DNA from: Halorubrum sp. JWXQ-INN 858
Lineage (GTDB): Archaea > Halobacteriota > Halobacteria > Halobacteriales > Haloferacaceae
Assembly (NCBI RefSeq): GCF_009806985.1
Contig: NZ_WUAX01000008.1
Coordinates: 154,012-218,011, forward strand
Length of the DNA stretch: 64,000 nucleotides
Reading direction: 5' to 3'
Shown: positions 1-9,055 of the stretch, one piece after another
How the letters are laid out: every line of letters begins with the position of its first letter
How positions within the stretch are numbered: position 1 is the first letter of the stretch
Made by a program: the position numbers and the translations under genes
The notes under the pieces: model-generated
What the model saw: the letters and a program-made list of their open reading frames with translations, nothing else
Told to the model about the DNA's origin: nothing
Database searches by the model: none

Positions 1-45
1 TATAACGGGTCGAGGCTGCCTCGATAACGGACGGAAAAGCGCCGG

Positions 46-2178
46 TCAGTCGTCCGCGGGCTCCGCGTCGCCCGCGCCGACGTTGACGGCGATCTCCGCG
101 GCTGCGGCCTTGTACTCCGGGATCTTCGCGCGCTCGTCGAGCACGTCGTTCGTGAGCCGGTTGGCCGAGGCGGCCGCGAAGTGCGGCGTCGTCCAGACGA
201 CGCCCTCCTTGATGGCCTCGGTCACCTGTGCTTTCACGTCGATCTCGCCGCGGCGGGACCGGAGCGTGACGGTGTCGCCGTCCTCGATCCCGTACCGCTC
301 GGCGTCGTTCGGGTGGACGTCGACGAAGTTCTCCGGGTGCTGCCGCATGAGGGTCGGCGAGCGTCGGCTCATCGTCCCCGTGTTGTAGTGCTCCTCTAGC
401 CGGGCGGTCGTGAGGATCAGCGGATACTCCTCGTCCGGGACCTCCGCGGGCGGCTGGTGGCGGACGCCCTCGATCCGTCCGAGCCCGTCGTCGGTGTCGA
501 ACGACTCCGCGTAGAGGTACTGGTCGCCCTCGTCGCCCTCCTCGTAGCAGGGCCACTGGATCCCGGTCTCGCCGAGCGCGTCGTACGTCATGCCGTGGTA
601 GCTCGGACACACCTGCCGGAGCTCCTCGAAGACGGCCTCCTCGTCGTCGAACCGGAAGCCGTCCTCGCCGAACAGCCGGCTCCCGACCTCCATCAGGATC
701 TCGAGGTCGTGTTTCGTGTTCTTGTGGACCTTCTCGACGCCGCGCATCCGCTGGACGCGCCGGTCGGTGTTGGTGACGGTGCCGCCGCGCTCGGCCCACG
801 TCGTCGCCGGGAGGATCACGTCCGCGAACTTCGCGGTCTCGGTCATGAAGATGTCCTGAACGACCATGAACTCGAGCGACTCCAGCCGCTTTTCGACCTC
901 GCTGCCGTCGGGCTCGCTCATCACGGGGTTCTCGCCCATGACGTACAGCCCGTGGACGGAGTGGCCCGCCTCGTGGGAGATCTCGACGTTCGTCAGCCCC
1001 GGCTCGCTCGGGACCTCGAAGCCCCAGACGTCCTCCACGGACTTCCGGGCCTCGTCGTCGTCGACGAGCTGATAGCCCGGCAGGACGTTCGGCATCGCGC
1101 CGACGTCACAGGTCCCCTGGACGTTGTTCTGTCCGCGTAGCGGGTTCACGCCGGTCCCCGGCTTGCCGAGGTTGCCGGTGATCAGCGCGAGGTTGATCTC
1201 GTTTTGAACGTTGTCGACGCCGCACGTGTGCTGGCTCATCCCCATCCCGGTGAAGACGGCGGCGTTGTTGGCCATCGCGTACTTCTCGGCGGCGAGCTCG
1301 ATGTCCTCGAGGGGGACGCCACACTCCTCGGCGGCCGCCGCTTTGTCGAAGTCGGCGAGCGTCTCCTGGAGGTGCTCGAACCCCTTCGTCCGCTCCTCGA
1401 TGAACGCCTCGTCGATCCAGCCCGCGTCCGGGTCCGCCTCGTGGCGCTCGAGGATCGTCTTGAGGACGACGTTCAGCAGCGGGATGTCGGTGCCGGGGTC
1501 GAGCTGGAGGTGCATGTGCCGCTCCGTCTCGTCGATCTTGAACGAGCGGGTGGTCTTGTTCGCGTGCGGGTCGACCTGGATGACCGTCGCCCCCTCCAAT
1601 ACGGCCTGTCGGAAGTACTGGCTATTGGCGATCGGGTGCTGCTCGCCGGGGTTCGCGCCCTGGATCCAGAGCACGTCGGCGGCCTCTTCGAGGTCGACCA
1701 TGCTGTTGGTCATCGCGCCCGCGCCGAGGCTGGTCCGCAGCGCCCAGACGGTGGAGGCGTGACACATCCGCGTGCAGTTGTCGACGTTGTTGGTGCCGTA
1801 CCGGCGCGCGATCTTCTGGAGGAGGTAGTTCTCCTCGTTCATCGTCTTCGAGGAGCCGAAAAAGCCCATCGCGTCGGCGTCGTACTCGCCGTGGATCCGC
1901 TCCATCTCGGAGACGATCCGATCGTAGGCCTCCTCCCACGTCGCCTCGCGGAACTCGCCGTCCTCCCGTATCAGCGGGTCCGTCAGCCGGTCCTCGTGGT
2001 CGACGACCTGCGTCGCCGCGCCGCCCTTGATACAGACGCGCCCCTCGTTGACCGGCGCGTCGCCCCACGGGGTAAAACGCATGTCGCCGGGGTCCTCGCC
2101 GGGGGTGACGCGGATCCCACAGCCCACCCCGCAGTACGGACAGATCGTCTTCACCGGGTCCGCCCCGTCACTAGACAT
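46..2178 (-). CDS. fdhA: Formate dehydrogenase alpha subunit (molybdopterin oxidoreductase)
   Basis: Catalytic subunit that oxidises formate to CO2 at a bis-molybdopterin-guanine-dinucleotide centre. The N-terminus has CPYCGVGCG followed by GRVC, giving [4Fe-4S] ligands C13, C16, C20 and C49. RMCH carries C139 at the Mo-ligand position that is Cys or Sec in this family. The C-terminal molybdopterin dinucleotide-binding domain follows. At 710 aa it matches the monomeric/alpha FdhF-type length. I chose ATG 2178; GTG codons at 2190 and 2187 would add four residues. No twin-arginine signal is present, so it is probably cytoplasmic. No beta subunit or fdhD adjoins within the window. Formaldehyde dehydrogenase lies 1.1 kb away on the other strand. 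Other Mo/W oxidoreductases share the fold, so substrate is from overall resemblance. Confidence 0.88.
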   Translation of the reverse strand: MSSDGADPVKTICPYCGVGCGIRVTPGEDPGDMRFTPWGDAPVNEGRVCIKGGAATQVVDHEDRLTDPLIREDGEFREATWEEAYDRIVSEMERIHGEYDADAMGFFGSSKTMNEENYLLQKIARRYGTNNVDNCTRMCHASTVWALRTSLGAGAMTNSMVDLEEAADVLWIQGANPGEQHPIANSQYFRQAVLEGATVIQVDPHANKTTRSFKIDETERHMHLQLDPGTDIPLLNVVLKTILERHEADPDAGWIDEAFIEERTKGFEHLQETLADFDKAAAAEECGVPLEDIELAAEKYAMANNAAVFTGMGMSQHTCGVDNVQNEINLALITGNLGKPGTGVNPLRGQNNVQGTCDVGAMPNVLPGYQLVDDDEARKSVEDVWGFEVPSEPGLTNVEISHEAGHSVHGLYVMGENPVMSEPDGSEVEKRLESLEFMVVQDIFMTETAKFADVILPATTWAERGGTVTNTDRRVQRMRGVEKVHKNTKHDLEILMEVGSRLFGEDGFRFDDEEAVFEELRQVCPSYHGMTYDALGETGIQWPCYEEGDEGDQYLYAESFDTDDGLGRIEGVRHQPPAEVPDEEYPLILTTARLEEHYNTGTMSRRSPTLMRQHPENFVDVHPNDAERYGIEDGDTVTLRSRRGEIDVKAQVTEAIKEGVVWTTPHFAAASANRLTNDVLDERAKIPEYKAAAAEIAVNVGAGDAEPADD

Positions 2179-2385
2179 TCGGACCACCACGATAGCATGT
2201 GCTCATGTGTCATGATCTGTGCGTCTCGAAGTATGAGTGTGTCGGTGGGTGACCCGGTCCCAATCGACGGGTTGGGGGTCGACGAGTCGATGAACCGACG
2301 GGTTGGGGTCGACGGGTCGACGGGCCGCCCGACCGTCGGCTCGTGTCGGCGAACCGTTTTGTCGCCGGCGACCCTCCGAGGCGGC

Positions 2386-3042
2386 ATGACGATCTCGCCC
2401 GCCGACGTCGAGCGATACGCCGCGGAGTACCGCGCGGAGGAGCCGCTGTATCCGGTGGAACGTGAGGCGATCGAGTCGCTTCCCGCGGCGCTCCGCGCGG
2501 GCGAGTACGGCCCGCGGGACGCGGAGTGGATCGTCCGGTGGTACTTCCGACGACATCTCGGCGCGTATCCGGACGCCGAACGTCGCGCCGTCGAGGAACG
2601 GTTCGCGGGGGCGGACCGCCGAGAGATGAAAGCCGCCATCGCGGACGCGATCGCGGCGGTCGACGGGACCACCGCGGCTGGCGAAACGGAGGCGGACGGC
2701 GGCGACGCGACCGACGGCACGGAGGCGGACGGCGGCGACCTCGACGCCGCGCTGGCAGCGCTCACGCGGCTCCCGGGCGTCGACGTGTGCGTCGCCTCGG
2801 CGTTCCTCTGGTTCATCGATCCTGACAGGTATCCCGTCGTCGGTGCACACGAGTGGGCGGTCATCGCGGAGCATACCGACCTCGACCCGACCTATCCCGA
2901 TCCGGTCACGGCGGCCGATTACGGCCGGTTCCGCTCGGCGTCTCGCGGGCTCGAGCGTCGCCTCGAAACCGACATCTGGGGGTTATACCGGGCGATACGA
3001 CGGATCGACGCGGACCGGATCCCGGACCGGATCCGGCGGTGA
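2386..3042 (+). CDS. Uncharacterised protein with helix-hairpin-helix-like segment
   Basis: 218 aa, function unknown. The N-terminal 100 residues are predicted mostly helical and rich in Arg/Glu. A low-complexity acidic linker (about residues 103-125, ADGGD repeats) follows. The C-terminal half contains LPGVDVCVASAFLWF then PDRYPVVG, which resembles the HhH motif and following strand of HhH-GPD glycosylase-like proteins; no catalytic Lys/Asp pair can be assigned. ATG 2386 is about 26 nt downstream of a CGTTTT TATA-like box, fitting a leaderless transcript. Its last 40 codons and stop are duplicated immediately downstream (see the 124-bp repeat). Confidence 0.65.
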   Translation: MTISPADVERYAAEYRAEEPLYPVEREAIESLPAALRAGEYGPRDAEWIVRWYFRRHLGAYPDAERRAVEERFAGADRREMKAAIADAIAAVDGTTAAGETEADGGDATDGTEADGGDLDAALAALTRLPGVDVCVASAFLWFIDPDRYPVVGAHEWAVIAEHTDLDPTYPDPVTAADYGRFRSASRGLERRLETDIWGLYRAIRRIDADRIPDRIRR

Positions 3043-3174
3043 TCACGGCCGGTTCCGCTCGGCGTCTCGCGGGCTCGAGCGTCGCCTCGAAACCGACATC
3101 TGGGGGTTATACCGGGCGATACGACGGATCGACGCGGACCGGATCCCGGACCGGATCCGGCGGTGATCACGGCC
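2921..3174 (+). repeat. 124-bp perfect tandem duplication of a gene 3' end
   Basis: Two head-to-tail copies, 2921-3044 and 3045-3168, appear identical over 124 bp and are followed by the first six bases of a third copy (acggcc, 3169-3174). The first copy covers the last 40 codons and the TGA (3040-3042) of the preceding gene; the second carries a TGA at 3164-3166. As 124 is not a multiple of three, the second copy is out of frame with the gene. The absence of visible divergence suggests a recent event. Confidence 0.95.
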
Positions 3175-3221
3175 GACGATCCGGCGATCCGTCGGCCGCG
3201 GTCACCACCGATGAACCCGTC

Positions 3222-3302
3222 GATAGATGTTGTTAGAAATTCAATATCATTTGTTAAGTATAATCATCATGTAAATAGATTTAGGTTGGTTCACAGACAA
3301 TA
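3222..3302 (+). promoter_or_regulatory. AT-rich upstream region of formaldehyde dehydrogenase
   Basis: An approximately 80-bp island that is strongly AT-rich, in a window that is otherwise very GC-rich. It contains several TATA-like stretches (ttgttaagtataat, gtaaatagatttagg) and ends about 17 nt before ATG 3319. It probably holds the promoter and perhaps a regulator site; no clear inverted repeat was found by eye. Confidence 0.55.
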
Positions 3303-3318
3303 TCGAGTCGGATCACGC

Positions 3319-4479
3319 ATGAAGGCAGTCGTATATAAAGGCCCGCACGAAGTGGCCGTAGAGGACGTCGACGAACCGGAGCTCCAACACCCCAACGACG
3401 TGATCGTGGACATCACGACCACCTGTATCTGTGGCTCGGACCTCCACATGTACGAGGGGCGGACCGCCGCCGAGGAGGGGATCGTCTTCGGTCACGAGAA
3501 CATGGGGATAATCACCGAGGTCGGCGACGCCGTCTCGACGCTCGAGGAGGGCGACCGAGTCGTGATGCCGTTTAACGTCTCCTGTGGGTTCTGTCGGAAC
3601 TGCGAGGAGGGGTACACCGGGTTCTGTACCAACGTCAATCCCGGCTTCGCCGGCGGGGCGTACGGATACGTCGCGATGGGACCGTATAAGGGCGGACAGG
3701 CCGAGCAGCTCCGGGTCCCCTACGCCGACCACAACGCGTTGAAGCTCCCCGAGGGCGACGAACACGAGGACGCCTTCTCGCTGCTCGCGGACATCTTCCC
3801 GACCGGCTGGCACGGCACGGAGCTCGCGAACCTCCAGCCCGGCGAGTCCGTCGTAGTGTTCGGCGGCGGCCCGGTCGGGCTCATGGCGGCGTACAGCGCC
3901 AAGGTGAAGGGCGCGTCCGAGATCTACGTCGTCGACCGCGTCCCGAGCCGGCTCGACCTCGCCGAGGAGCACTGTGACGCCACCGCGATCAACTTCGAGG
4001 AGGGCGACCCCGTCGAACAGATCAAAAGCGAACACGGCGGGATGGTCGACAAGGGCGTCGACGCCGTCGGCTACCAGGCGCTCGATCCCGACACCGACCC
4101 GGGCGACGACGCCTACGACCCGGCGCGCGAGAACCCCGCGGTCGTCATCAACCAGCTGATCCAAGTCGTCCGGCCGACCGGCGAGCTCGGCATCCCCGGA
4201 CTCTACGTCCCCTCGGATCCGGGCGCACCCGACGAGATGGCCGCACAGGGCCGCCTCGGGATCGACTTCGGGAAGTTCTTCGAGAAGGGCCTCAAATGCG
4301 GTACCGGTCAGTGTAACGTGAAGGCGTACAACCGGTACCTCCGCGACCTGATCATCGAGGGGCGCGCCGACCCGAGCTGGGTCGTCTCCCACCGCGTCGA
4401 CCTCGAGGAGGCCCCGGAGATGTACCAGAAGTTCGACGACCGCGAGGAGGGCGTCACGAAGGTCCTGCTCGAGCCCTAA
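3319..4479 (+). CDS. Glutathione-independent formaldehyde dehydrogenase (Zn-dependent MDR family)
   Basis: 386 aa medium-chain dehydrogenase that oxidises formaldehyde to formate with NAD+. The catalytic zinc site is CICGSD (C38) with GHE (H59-E60). The structural zinc loop has Cys at 89, 92, 95 and 103. The Rossmann motif VVVFGGGPVGLMAA binds NAD. The extended C-terminal half, with a KCGTGQCNV segment, is characteristic of the glutathione-independent (Pseudomonas putida FdhA-like) group rather than ordinary alcohol dehydrogenases. ATG 3319 follows an AT-rich promoter. Product formate could be used by the formate dehydrogenase 1.1 kb upstream on the opposite strand; that link is inference. 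Confidence 0.88.
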   Translation: MKAVVYKGPHEVAVEDVDEPELQHPNDVIVDITTTCICGSDLHMYEGRTAAEEGIVFGHENMGIITEVGDAVSTLEEGDRVVMPFNVSCGFCRNCEEGYTGFCTNVNPGFAGGAYGYVAMGPYKGGQAEQLRVPYADHNALKLPEGDEHEDAFSLLADIFPTGWHGTELANLQPGESVVVFGGGPVGLMAAYSAKVKGASEIYVVDRVPSRLDLAEEHCDATAINFEEGDPVEQIKSEHGGMVDKGVDAVGYQALDPDTDPGDDAYDPARENPAVVINQLIQVVRPTGELGIPGLYVPSDPGAPDEMAAQGRLGIDFGKFFEKGLKCGTGQCNVKAYNRYLRDLIIEGRADPSWVVSHRVDLEEAPEMYQKFDDREEGVTKVLLEP

Positions 4480-4520
4480 CCCGCTCGAGCCTAACCCACT
4501 CGCCCCAACCCACTCGCCCC
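4467..4520 (+). repeat. 15-16 bp tandem repeat copying the stop region
   Basis: Degenerate copies of gctcgagccctaaccc start at 4467, 4483, 4499 and 4513. The gene's stop TAA (4477-4479) recurs as TAA at 4492-4494. The later copies have decayed to ctcgccccaaccca. Confidence 0.75.
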
Positions 4521-4533
4521 CGCACCGACTCCG

Positions 4534-4539
4534 TTTTTT
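4534..4539 (+). terminator. T-run, probable archaeal terminator
   Basis: Six consecutive T residues in a GC-rich context, 55 nt after the stop of the formaldehyde dehydrogenase gene. Archaeal transcription commonly ends at such oligo-T tracts without a hairpin. Confidence 0.5.
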
Positions 4540-4622
4540 CGGCCCGTGAATCTCTTCGGCCGTGAATCTCTTCGACCCGTGAGTCTCTCCGACCCGCAAG
4601 GACTACGCCGGGGGCCGAGCGC

Positions 4623-4790
4623 TCAGGTGCGGAGCCACGCTTTCGGGTGTTCCGCCCGGAGGTGCGCCTGGTAGCGTTCGATGAGTTCCGGGTACGACTC
4701 CGCCACGCAGTGCCAGTCGCAGTGTTCACAGCCGCGTTCGACCGCGTCGTCGCCGTTCCGCACGTGTCCGCCCCGCCTGTAGGTGACCAT
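4623..4790 (-). CDS. Small C2H2-like zinc-finger protein
   Basis: 55 aa. The core GCEHCDWHC has a CxxC pair, followed about 19 residues later by HLRAEH, so Cys-x2-Cys and His-x4-His could hold one zinc. This layout is common among haloarchaeal micro-proteins of unknown role. ATG 4790 (MVTYRRGGHV) was chosen because upstream codons in the frame are Arg/Ser-rich and not haloarchaeal in style. It converges with the formaldehyde dehydrogenase gene. Confidence 0.65.
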   Translation of the reverse strand: MVTYRRGGHVRNGDDAVERGCEHCDWHCVAESYPELIERYQAHLRAEHPKAWLRT

Positions 4791-4934
4791 TTGTGTGTTC
4801 GTCGCGGACGGATCGGCCTGTCGGCCGCCGGACCGCCGCGAGATACAACGAGAAACGCGTTCAGCGGGGGTTACTCTGTCGGGAGTCACGACTCCCGAGT
4901 CCCTTTTGGTGGTTCGGCGCTACCTCGCGGTCGA

Positions 4935-5672
4935 ATGGACGTCGCGATCCTCACCGTCGGCGACGAGGTGCTCGCGGGCGACACGACGAACACGAACGCC
5001 TCGTGGCTCGCCCGGGAGGTCACCGAGCGCGGCTCGCGGGTGGTCCGGATCCTGACGGTCCCCGACGACCGGCGGCTCATCGCCGAGACGGTCGGCGAGT
5101 GGACGACGGCGTTCGACGCCGTGATCGTGACGGGCGGGCTCGGCGGGACACACGACGACGTCACCGCCGACGCGCTCGCGGACGCGTTCGGTCGCGACCT
5201 GGTCGTCGCGGAGGCGGTCCGCGAGGACGTGCTCGCGACGATGGCCGCCTACCGCGATCGCAACCCGGACCGCGTCGGCGCACACGATCTCGAGATCGAC
5301 GTCGACGCGTGGGCCGCGCTCCCGGCCGGCTGTCGGCCCCTGATAAACCCCGAGGGGCTCTGTCCCGGCTGCGTGGTTGGCAACGTGTACGCGTTCCCCG
5401 GCGTGCCCGCGGAGGTGCGGTCGCTGTTCGCGACGGTCGCCGAGGAGTTCCGCGGCGACGCCGTCTCGACGACCCTGTTCACGCCGCAGCCGGAGGGGTC
5501 GATGACCGAGGCCGTCGCGTCCGTGCGCGACGGCTTCGACGTGGCCGTCGGGAGCTACCCGGACACGGAGGGACACAACCGCGTGAAGCTCACGGGGACG
5601 GACCGGGACGCCGTCGCCGCGGCGGCGGACCGGCTCCGGGAGCTGATCGTCGTCGTGGACGAACAGGGCTGA
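4935..5672 (+). CDS. CinA-like molybdopterin-binding domain protein
   Basis: 245 aa. A MoCF-type molybdopterin-binding fold is indicated by ILTVGDEVLAGDTTNTN at the N-terminus and VTGGLGGTHDDVT near residue 60, as in CinA N-terminal domains and MoaB/Mog proteins. The C-terminal nicotinamide-nucleotide amidase domain of full CinA is absent, which is usual for archaeal homologues. ATG 4935 lies 28 nt after a CCCTTTTGG TATA-like element. The substrate in archaea is not established; nucleotide or cofactor pyrophosphatase activity is possible by analogy with CinA. Confidence 0.8.
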   Translation: MDVAILTVGDEVLAGDTTNTNASWLAREVTERGSRVVRILTVPDDRRLIAETVGEWTTAFDAVIVTGGLGGTHDDVTADALADAFGRDLVVAEAVREDVLATMAAYRDRNPDRVGAHDLEIDVDAWAALPAGCRPLINPEGLCPGCVVGNVYAFPGVPAEVRSLFATVAEEFRGDAVSTTLFTPQPEGSMTEAVASVRDGFDVAVGSYPDTEGHNRVKLTGTDRDAVAAAADRLRELIVVVDEQG

Positions 5673-5732
5673 CGACGGGCCGAGGCCACGGCATCGCCGT
5701 CGAGGATCCCGCCGTCGGGGCCACGACTCCGT

Positions 5733-5746
5733 CGTATTCAAATACG
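5733..5746. promoter_or_regulatory. Perfect 14-nt palindrome over the ileS TATA position
   Basis: CGTATT-CA-AATACG, a perfect inverted repeat with a 2-nt centre, is located 20-33 nt before the ileS ATG. Its central TTCAAATA is where a leaderless promoter would place the TATA box, so the symmetry may be chance or may mark a repressor site. Confidence 0.4.
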
Positions 5747-5765
5747 CGGGGGCGGACTCACGGGT

Positions 5766-8700
5766 ATGGAGCAGATCGACGACCAGTACACGCCCGGGGA
5801 CGTCGAGTCCACGGTCGAGGCGTACTGGGACGATCACGACGCCTACGAGTCGGCCAAGGAAGCACACGCCGACGACCCGCCGTTCTTCTTCGTCGACGGG
5901 CCGCCGTACACCTCCGGTCAGATGCATCTCGGAACCGCCTGGAACAAGACCCTCAAGGACGCCGTCATCCGCTACAAGCGGATGACCGGCCACCGCGTCA
6001 CCGACCGCCCGGGCTACGACATGCACGGGCTCCCGATCGAGGTGAAAGTCGAGGAGGAGCTCGGCTTCGAGAACAAGCGGGACATCGAGGAGTACGGGAT
6101 GGAGGGGTTCATCGAGGAGTGTAAGTCCTTCGCCGAGCGGAACCGCGAGGCGATGGACGAGGACTTCCGATCGATCGGCGTCTGGATGGACTGGGAGGAC
6201 CCCTACAAGACGGTGTCGCCGGAGTACATGGAGTCGGCGTGGTGGGCGTTCTCCGAGGTCGCCGAGAACGGGCTCGTCGAACAGGGGAAGCGGTCGATCT
6301 CGCAGTGTCCCCGGTGTGAGACGGGGCTCGCGAACAACGAGGTCGAGTACGAGCACGTCGACGACCCCTCCATCTACGTGAAGTTCCCGCTCGCCGACCG
6401 GGAGGGGAGCCTCGTCATCTGGACGACGACGCCGTGGACGGTCCCGGCGAACACGTTCGTCGCCGTCGACGAGGAGCTCACCTACAACGCCGTCCGCGCC
6501 GAAAAGGACGGCGAGGAGGAGGTCCTCTACGTCGCCGCAGAGTGCGTCGAGGACGTCTTGACCGAGGGGCGCTACGAGGACTACGAGGTCGAAGCCGAGC
6601 TGTCCGGCGCGGAGCTCGTCGGCTGGGAGTACGACCACCCGCTCGCCGAGCACGTCGCCGACTACCCCAACTTCGAGGGGGCCGGGCAGGTGTACGCGGC
6701 CGACTACGTCGAGGCCGACCGCACCGGCCTCGTCCACTCCGCGCCCGGCCACGGTGAGGAGGACTTCCACCGCGGGTCGGAGCTGGGGTTGGAGATCTTC
6801 TGTCCGGTCCAGCCGAACGGCGAGTTCACCGACGCGGCCGGCGAGTACGCGGGCGAGTTCGTCCGCGACGCCAACGCGGCGATCATCGACGACCTCGTCG
6901 CGGACGGCCACATGCTCGCACACGGCACGGTCAACCACAGCTACGGCCACTGCTGGCGCTGTGACACCGGGATCATCCAGCTGGTCACCGACCAGTGGTT
7001 CATCTCGATCACCGACGTCAAAGACGACCTCCTCGACAACATGGAGACGTCCGAGTGGCACCCGTCGTGGGCCCGCGACAACCGGTTCCGCGACTTCATC
7101 GAGGACGCCCCCGACTGGAACGTCTCCCGCCAGCGCTACTGGGGGGTCCCGATCCCGATCTGGGTCCCCGAGGACGCGGCGGCCGGAGACCTCGACGACG
7201 ACATGATCGTGATCGGTACCCGCGAGGAGCTCGCCGAGCGCGTCGACCAGGACGTCGACCCCGACTCGATCGACCTCCACCGGCCCTCCGTCGACGACCT
7301 GACCATCACGGCGGACGGGACCACGTATCGGCGCGTCGAGGACGTCTTCGACGTCTGGCTCGACTCGTCGGTCGCCAGCTGGGGAACGCTCGACTACCCC
7401 GGCGAGACGGACGCCCACGAGGAGCTGTGGCCCGCCGACCTGATCATCGAGGCGCACGACCAGACCCGCGGGTGGTTCTGGTCACAGCTCGGGATGGGGA
7501 CCGCGGCGGTCGGCGAGGTGCCGTACCGGGAGGTGTTGATGCACGGGTTCGCCAACGACAGCGACGGCCGCAAGATGTCGAAGTCCGTCGGCAACATCGT
7601 CACCCCGGAGGAGGCGATCGATCGCGCGGGCCGCGACCCGCTGCGGACGTACCTGCTCAGCCACGACCAGCAGGGCATCGACCTCGCGTTCGAATGGGAG
7701 GGGCTCGGCGAGATCCAGGGGAAGCTCAACATCTTCTGGAACGTCTTCCGGTTCCCGCTGGAGTACATGACCCTCGACGGCTACGACCCGGCGTCGGCGG
7801 ACCTCTCGGACGGCGAGCTGGCGGTCGTCGACGAGTGGGTGCTCTCCAGGCTCCAGTCGGTCGAGCGCGAGGTCGCCGACGCGTGGGCCGACTACCGCGT
7901 CAGCGACGCCGTCAACGCGCTCGTCGAGTTCGTCACGCAGGACGTCTCCCGCTTCTACGTCAAGGCGGTCCGCGACCGGATGTGGGAGGAGGCCGATTCG
8001 CCCTCGAAACGCGGCGCGTACGCGACGCTTGCGACCGTCCTCGACGAGACGCTCCGGATGTTCGCGCCGATCGCGCCGTACCTCGCGGAGCGGATGTACC
8101 AGACGCTCGACGGCTCGGCGACGACGGTCCACGCGCTCTCGTACCCCGAACCCGACGAGGCGCTGCTCGACGCGGAGCTCGAACGCGACGTGGCGGTCCT
8201 CCGTAACGTCGAGGAGGCGGCCGCGAACGCCCGCCAGCAGGCCGGCCGGAAGCTCCGGTGGCCGGTCCCGCGTCTCGTCGTCGAGACGGACGACGACGGG
8301 GTCGCCGAGGCGGTCCGGAACCTCGAGGCGCTGATCCTCGACCGCGTGAACGCCCGCGAACTGTCGGTCACGGGGTCGTTCGACGAGCTGGTCGAGCGCG
8401 CGGAGCCGCGGATGGCCGAGATCGGCCCCGCCTTCGGCGGCGACGCTCAGAAGGTGATGACCGCGGTGCAGGGGGCGACCCGCGAGGCGGTCGAGTCCGA
8501 CGGGGTCGTCGTCGACGGCGAGCCCGTCGAGCTCGACGCGTCGATGGTCGAATACGTCGCCGAACCGCCCGAGGGCGTCGCCGGGACCGACTTCGACGGC
8601 GGCACCGTCTACGTCGACACCTCACTCACCCCCGAGATCGAGTCGGAGGGGTACGCCCGCGACGTAATCCGACGGATCCAGGAGATGCGCAAGGAGCTGG

Positions 8701-8906
8701 ACCTCGACGTCGAGGCGCGGATCCGCGTCGGCGTCGCGGTCGACGACGGGCGCGTCGACGGCTTCGTCGCCGACCACGCCGACCTCATCGCGTCGGAGGT
8801 CCGCGCCGACGGCTGGCTCGACGCCCCGGCCGACGCCGACGGGCTCGTCGAGGAGTGGGACGTCGAGGACGTCACCGTCACCATCGGGATCGAACCGGTC
8901 GCGTAA
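5766..8906 (+). CDS. ileS: Isoleucine--tRNA ligase
   Basis: 1046 aa class Ia synthetase that charges tRNA-Ile in the cytoplasm. The HIGH signature is HLGT at residues 54-57 in a PPYTSGQMHLGT context. The KMSKS loop appears as RKMSKSVGN with the first K near residue 603. A CP1 editing domain lies between, with a CPRC-containing zinc-ribbon segment (ISQCPRCETGL). Anticodon-binding helices occupy roughly residues 690-840 and the remainder is the archaeal/eukaryotic-type C-terminal region. Length is normal for archaeal IleRS. ATG 5766 is the first in-frame start after the palindromic promoter. Confidence 0.97.
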   Translation: MEQIDDQYTPGDVESTVEAYWDDHDAYESAKEAHADDPPFFFVDGPPYTSGQMHLGTAWNKTLKDAVIRYKRMTGHRVTDRPGYDMHGLPIEVKVEEELGFENKRDIEEYGMEGFIEECKSFAERNREAMDEDFRSIGVWMDWEDPYKTVSPEYMESAWWAFSEVAENGLVEQGKRSISQCPRCETGLANNEVEYEHVDDPSIYVKFPLADREGSLVIWTTTPWTVPANTFVAVDEELTYNAVRAEKDGEEEVLYVAAECVEDVLTEGRYEDYEVEAELSGAELVGWEYDHPLAEHVADYPNFEGAGQVYAADYVEADRTGLVHSAPGHGEEDFHRGSELGLEIFCPVQPNGEFTDAAGEYAGEFVRDANAAIIDDLVADGHMLAHGTVNHSYGHCWRCDTGIIQLVTDQWFISITDVKDDLLDNMETSEWHPSWARDNRFRDFIEDAPDWNVSRQRYWGVPIPIWVPEDAAAGDLDDDMIVIGTREELAERVDQDVDPDSIDLHRPSVDDLTITADGTTYRRVEDVFDVWLDSSVASWGTLDYPGETDAHEELWPADLIIEAHDQTRGWFWSQLGMGTAAVGEVPYREVLMHGFANDSDGRKMSKSVGNIVTPEEAIDRAGRDPLRTYLLSHDQQGIDLAFEWEGLGEIQGKLNIFWNVFRFPLEYMTLDGYDPASADLSDGELAVVDEWVLSRLQSVEREVADAWADYRVSDAVNALVEFVTQDVSRFYVKAVRDRMWEEADSPSKRGAYATLATVLDETLRMFAPIAPYLAERMYQTLDGSATTVHALSYPEPDEALLDAELERDVAVLRNVEEAAANARQQAGRKLRWPVPRLVVETDDDGVAEAVRNLEALILDRVNARELSVTGSFDELVERAEPRMAEIGPAFGGDAQKVMTAVQGATREAVESDGVVVDGEPVELDASMVEYVAEPPEGVAGTDFDGGTVYVDTSLTPEIESEGYARDVIRRIQEMRKELDLDVEARIRVGVAVDDGRVDGFVADHADLIASEVRADGWLDAPADADGLVEEWDVEDVTVTIGIEPVA

Positions 8907-8911
8907 CCGCA

Positions 8912-8990
8912 CGCCGCCGAGACGTTCCGCCCGTGGACTCGCCGCCGAAACGTTCCCCGCTCGTTGACTCGCTGCCGAGTTCCCGTTTCG
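8912..8990. repeat. Degenerate 30-bp intergenic tandem repeat
   Basis: About two and a half degenerate copies of a unit like cgccgccgaaacgttccccg...tgactcg between ileS and the next gene. It does not include the ileS stop. Confidence 0.5.
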
Positions 8991-9055
8991 ACGGACCGCG
9001 CGGGGGAAACCCCGCCCCGAAAGGTATACCCGCCTGCTCGACAACGGTCCGCTAT

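Noticed and set aside
83..2068. Long plus- and minus-strand open frames inside the formate dehydrogenase gene
   Set aside because: High GC leaves antisense and shifted frames open; their translations are Arg/Val- or Ser/Arg-rich without domains, while the chosen frame has all the Fe-S and Mo motifs.
1204..2385. An upstream extension of the HhH-like gene as a 612-aa protein
   Set aside because: The added part is antisense to formate dehydrogenase; ATG 2386 with its own TATA-like box explains the gene.
4920..7457. An 845-aa minus-strand open frame across cinA-like and ileS
   Set aside because: It is the mirror of two well-supported genes and shows no recognisable domain.
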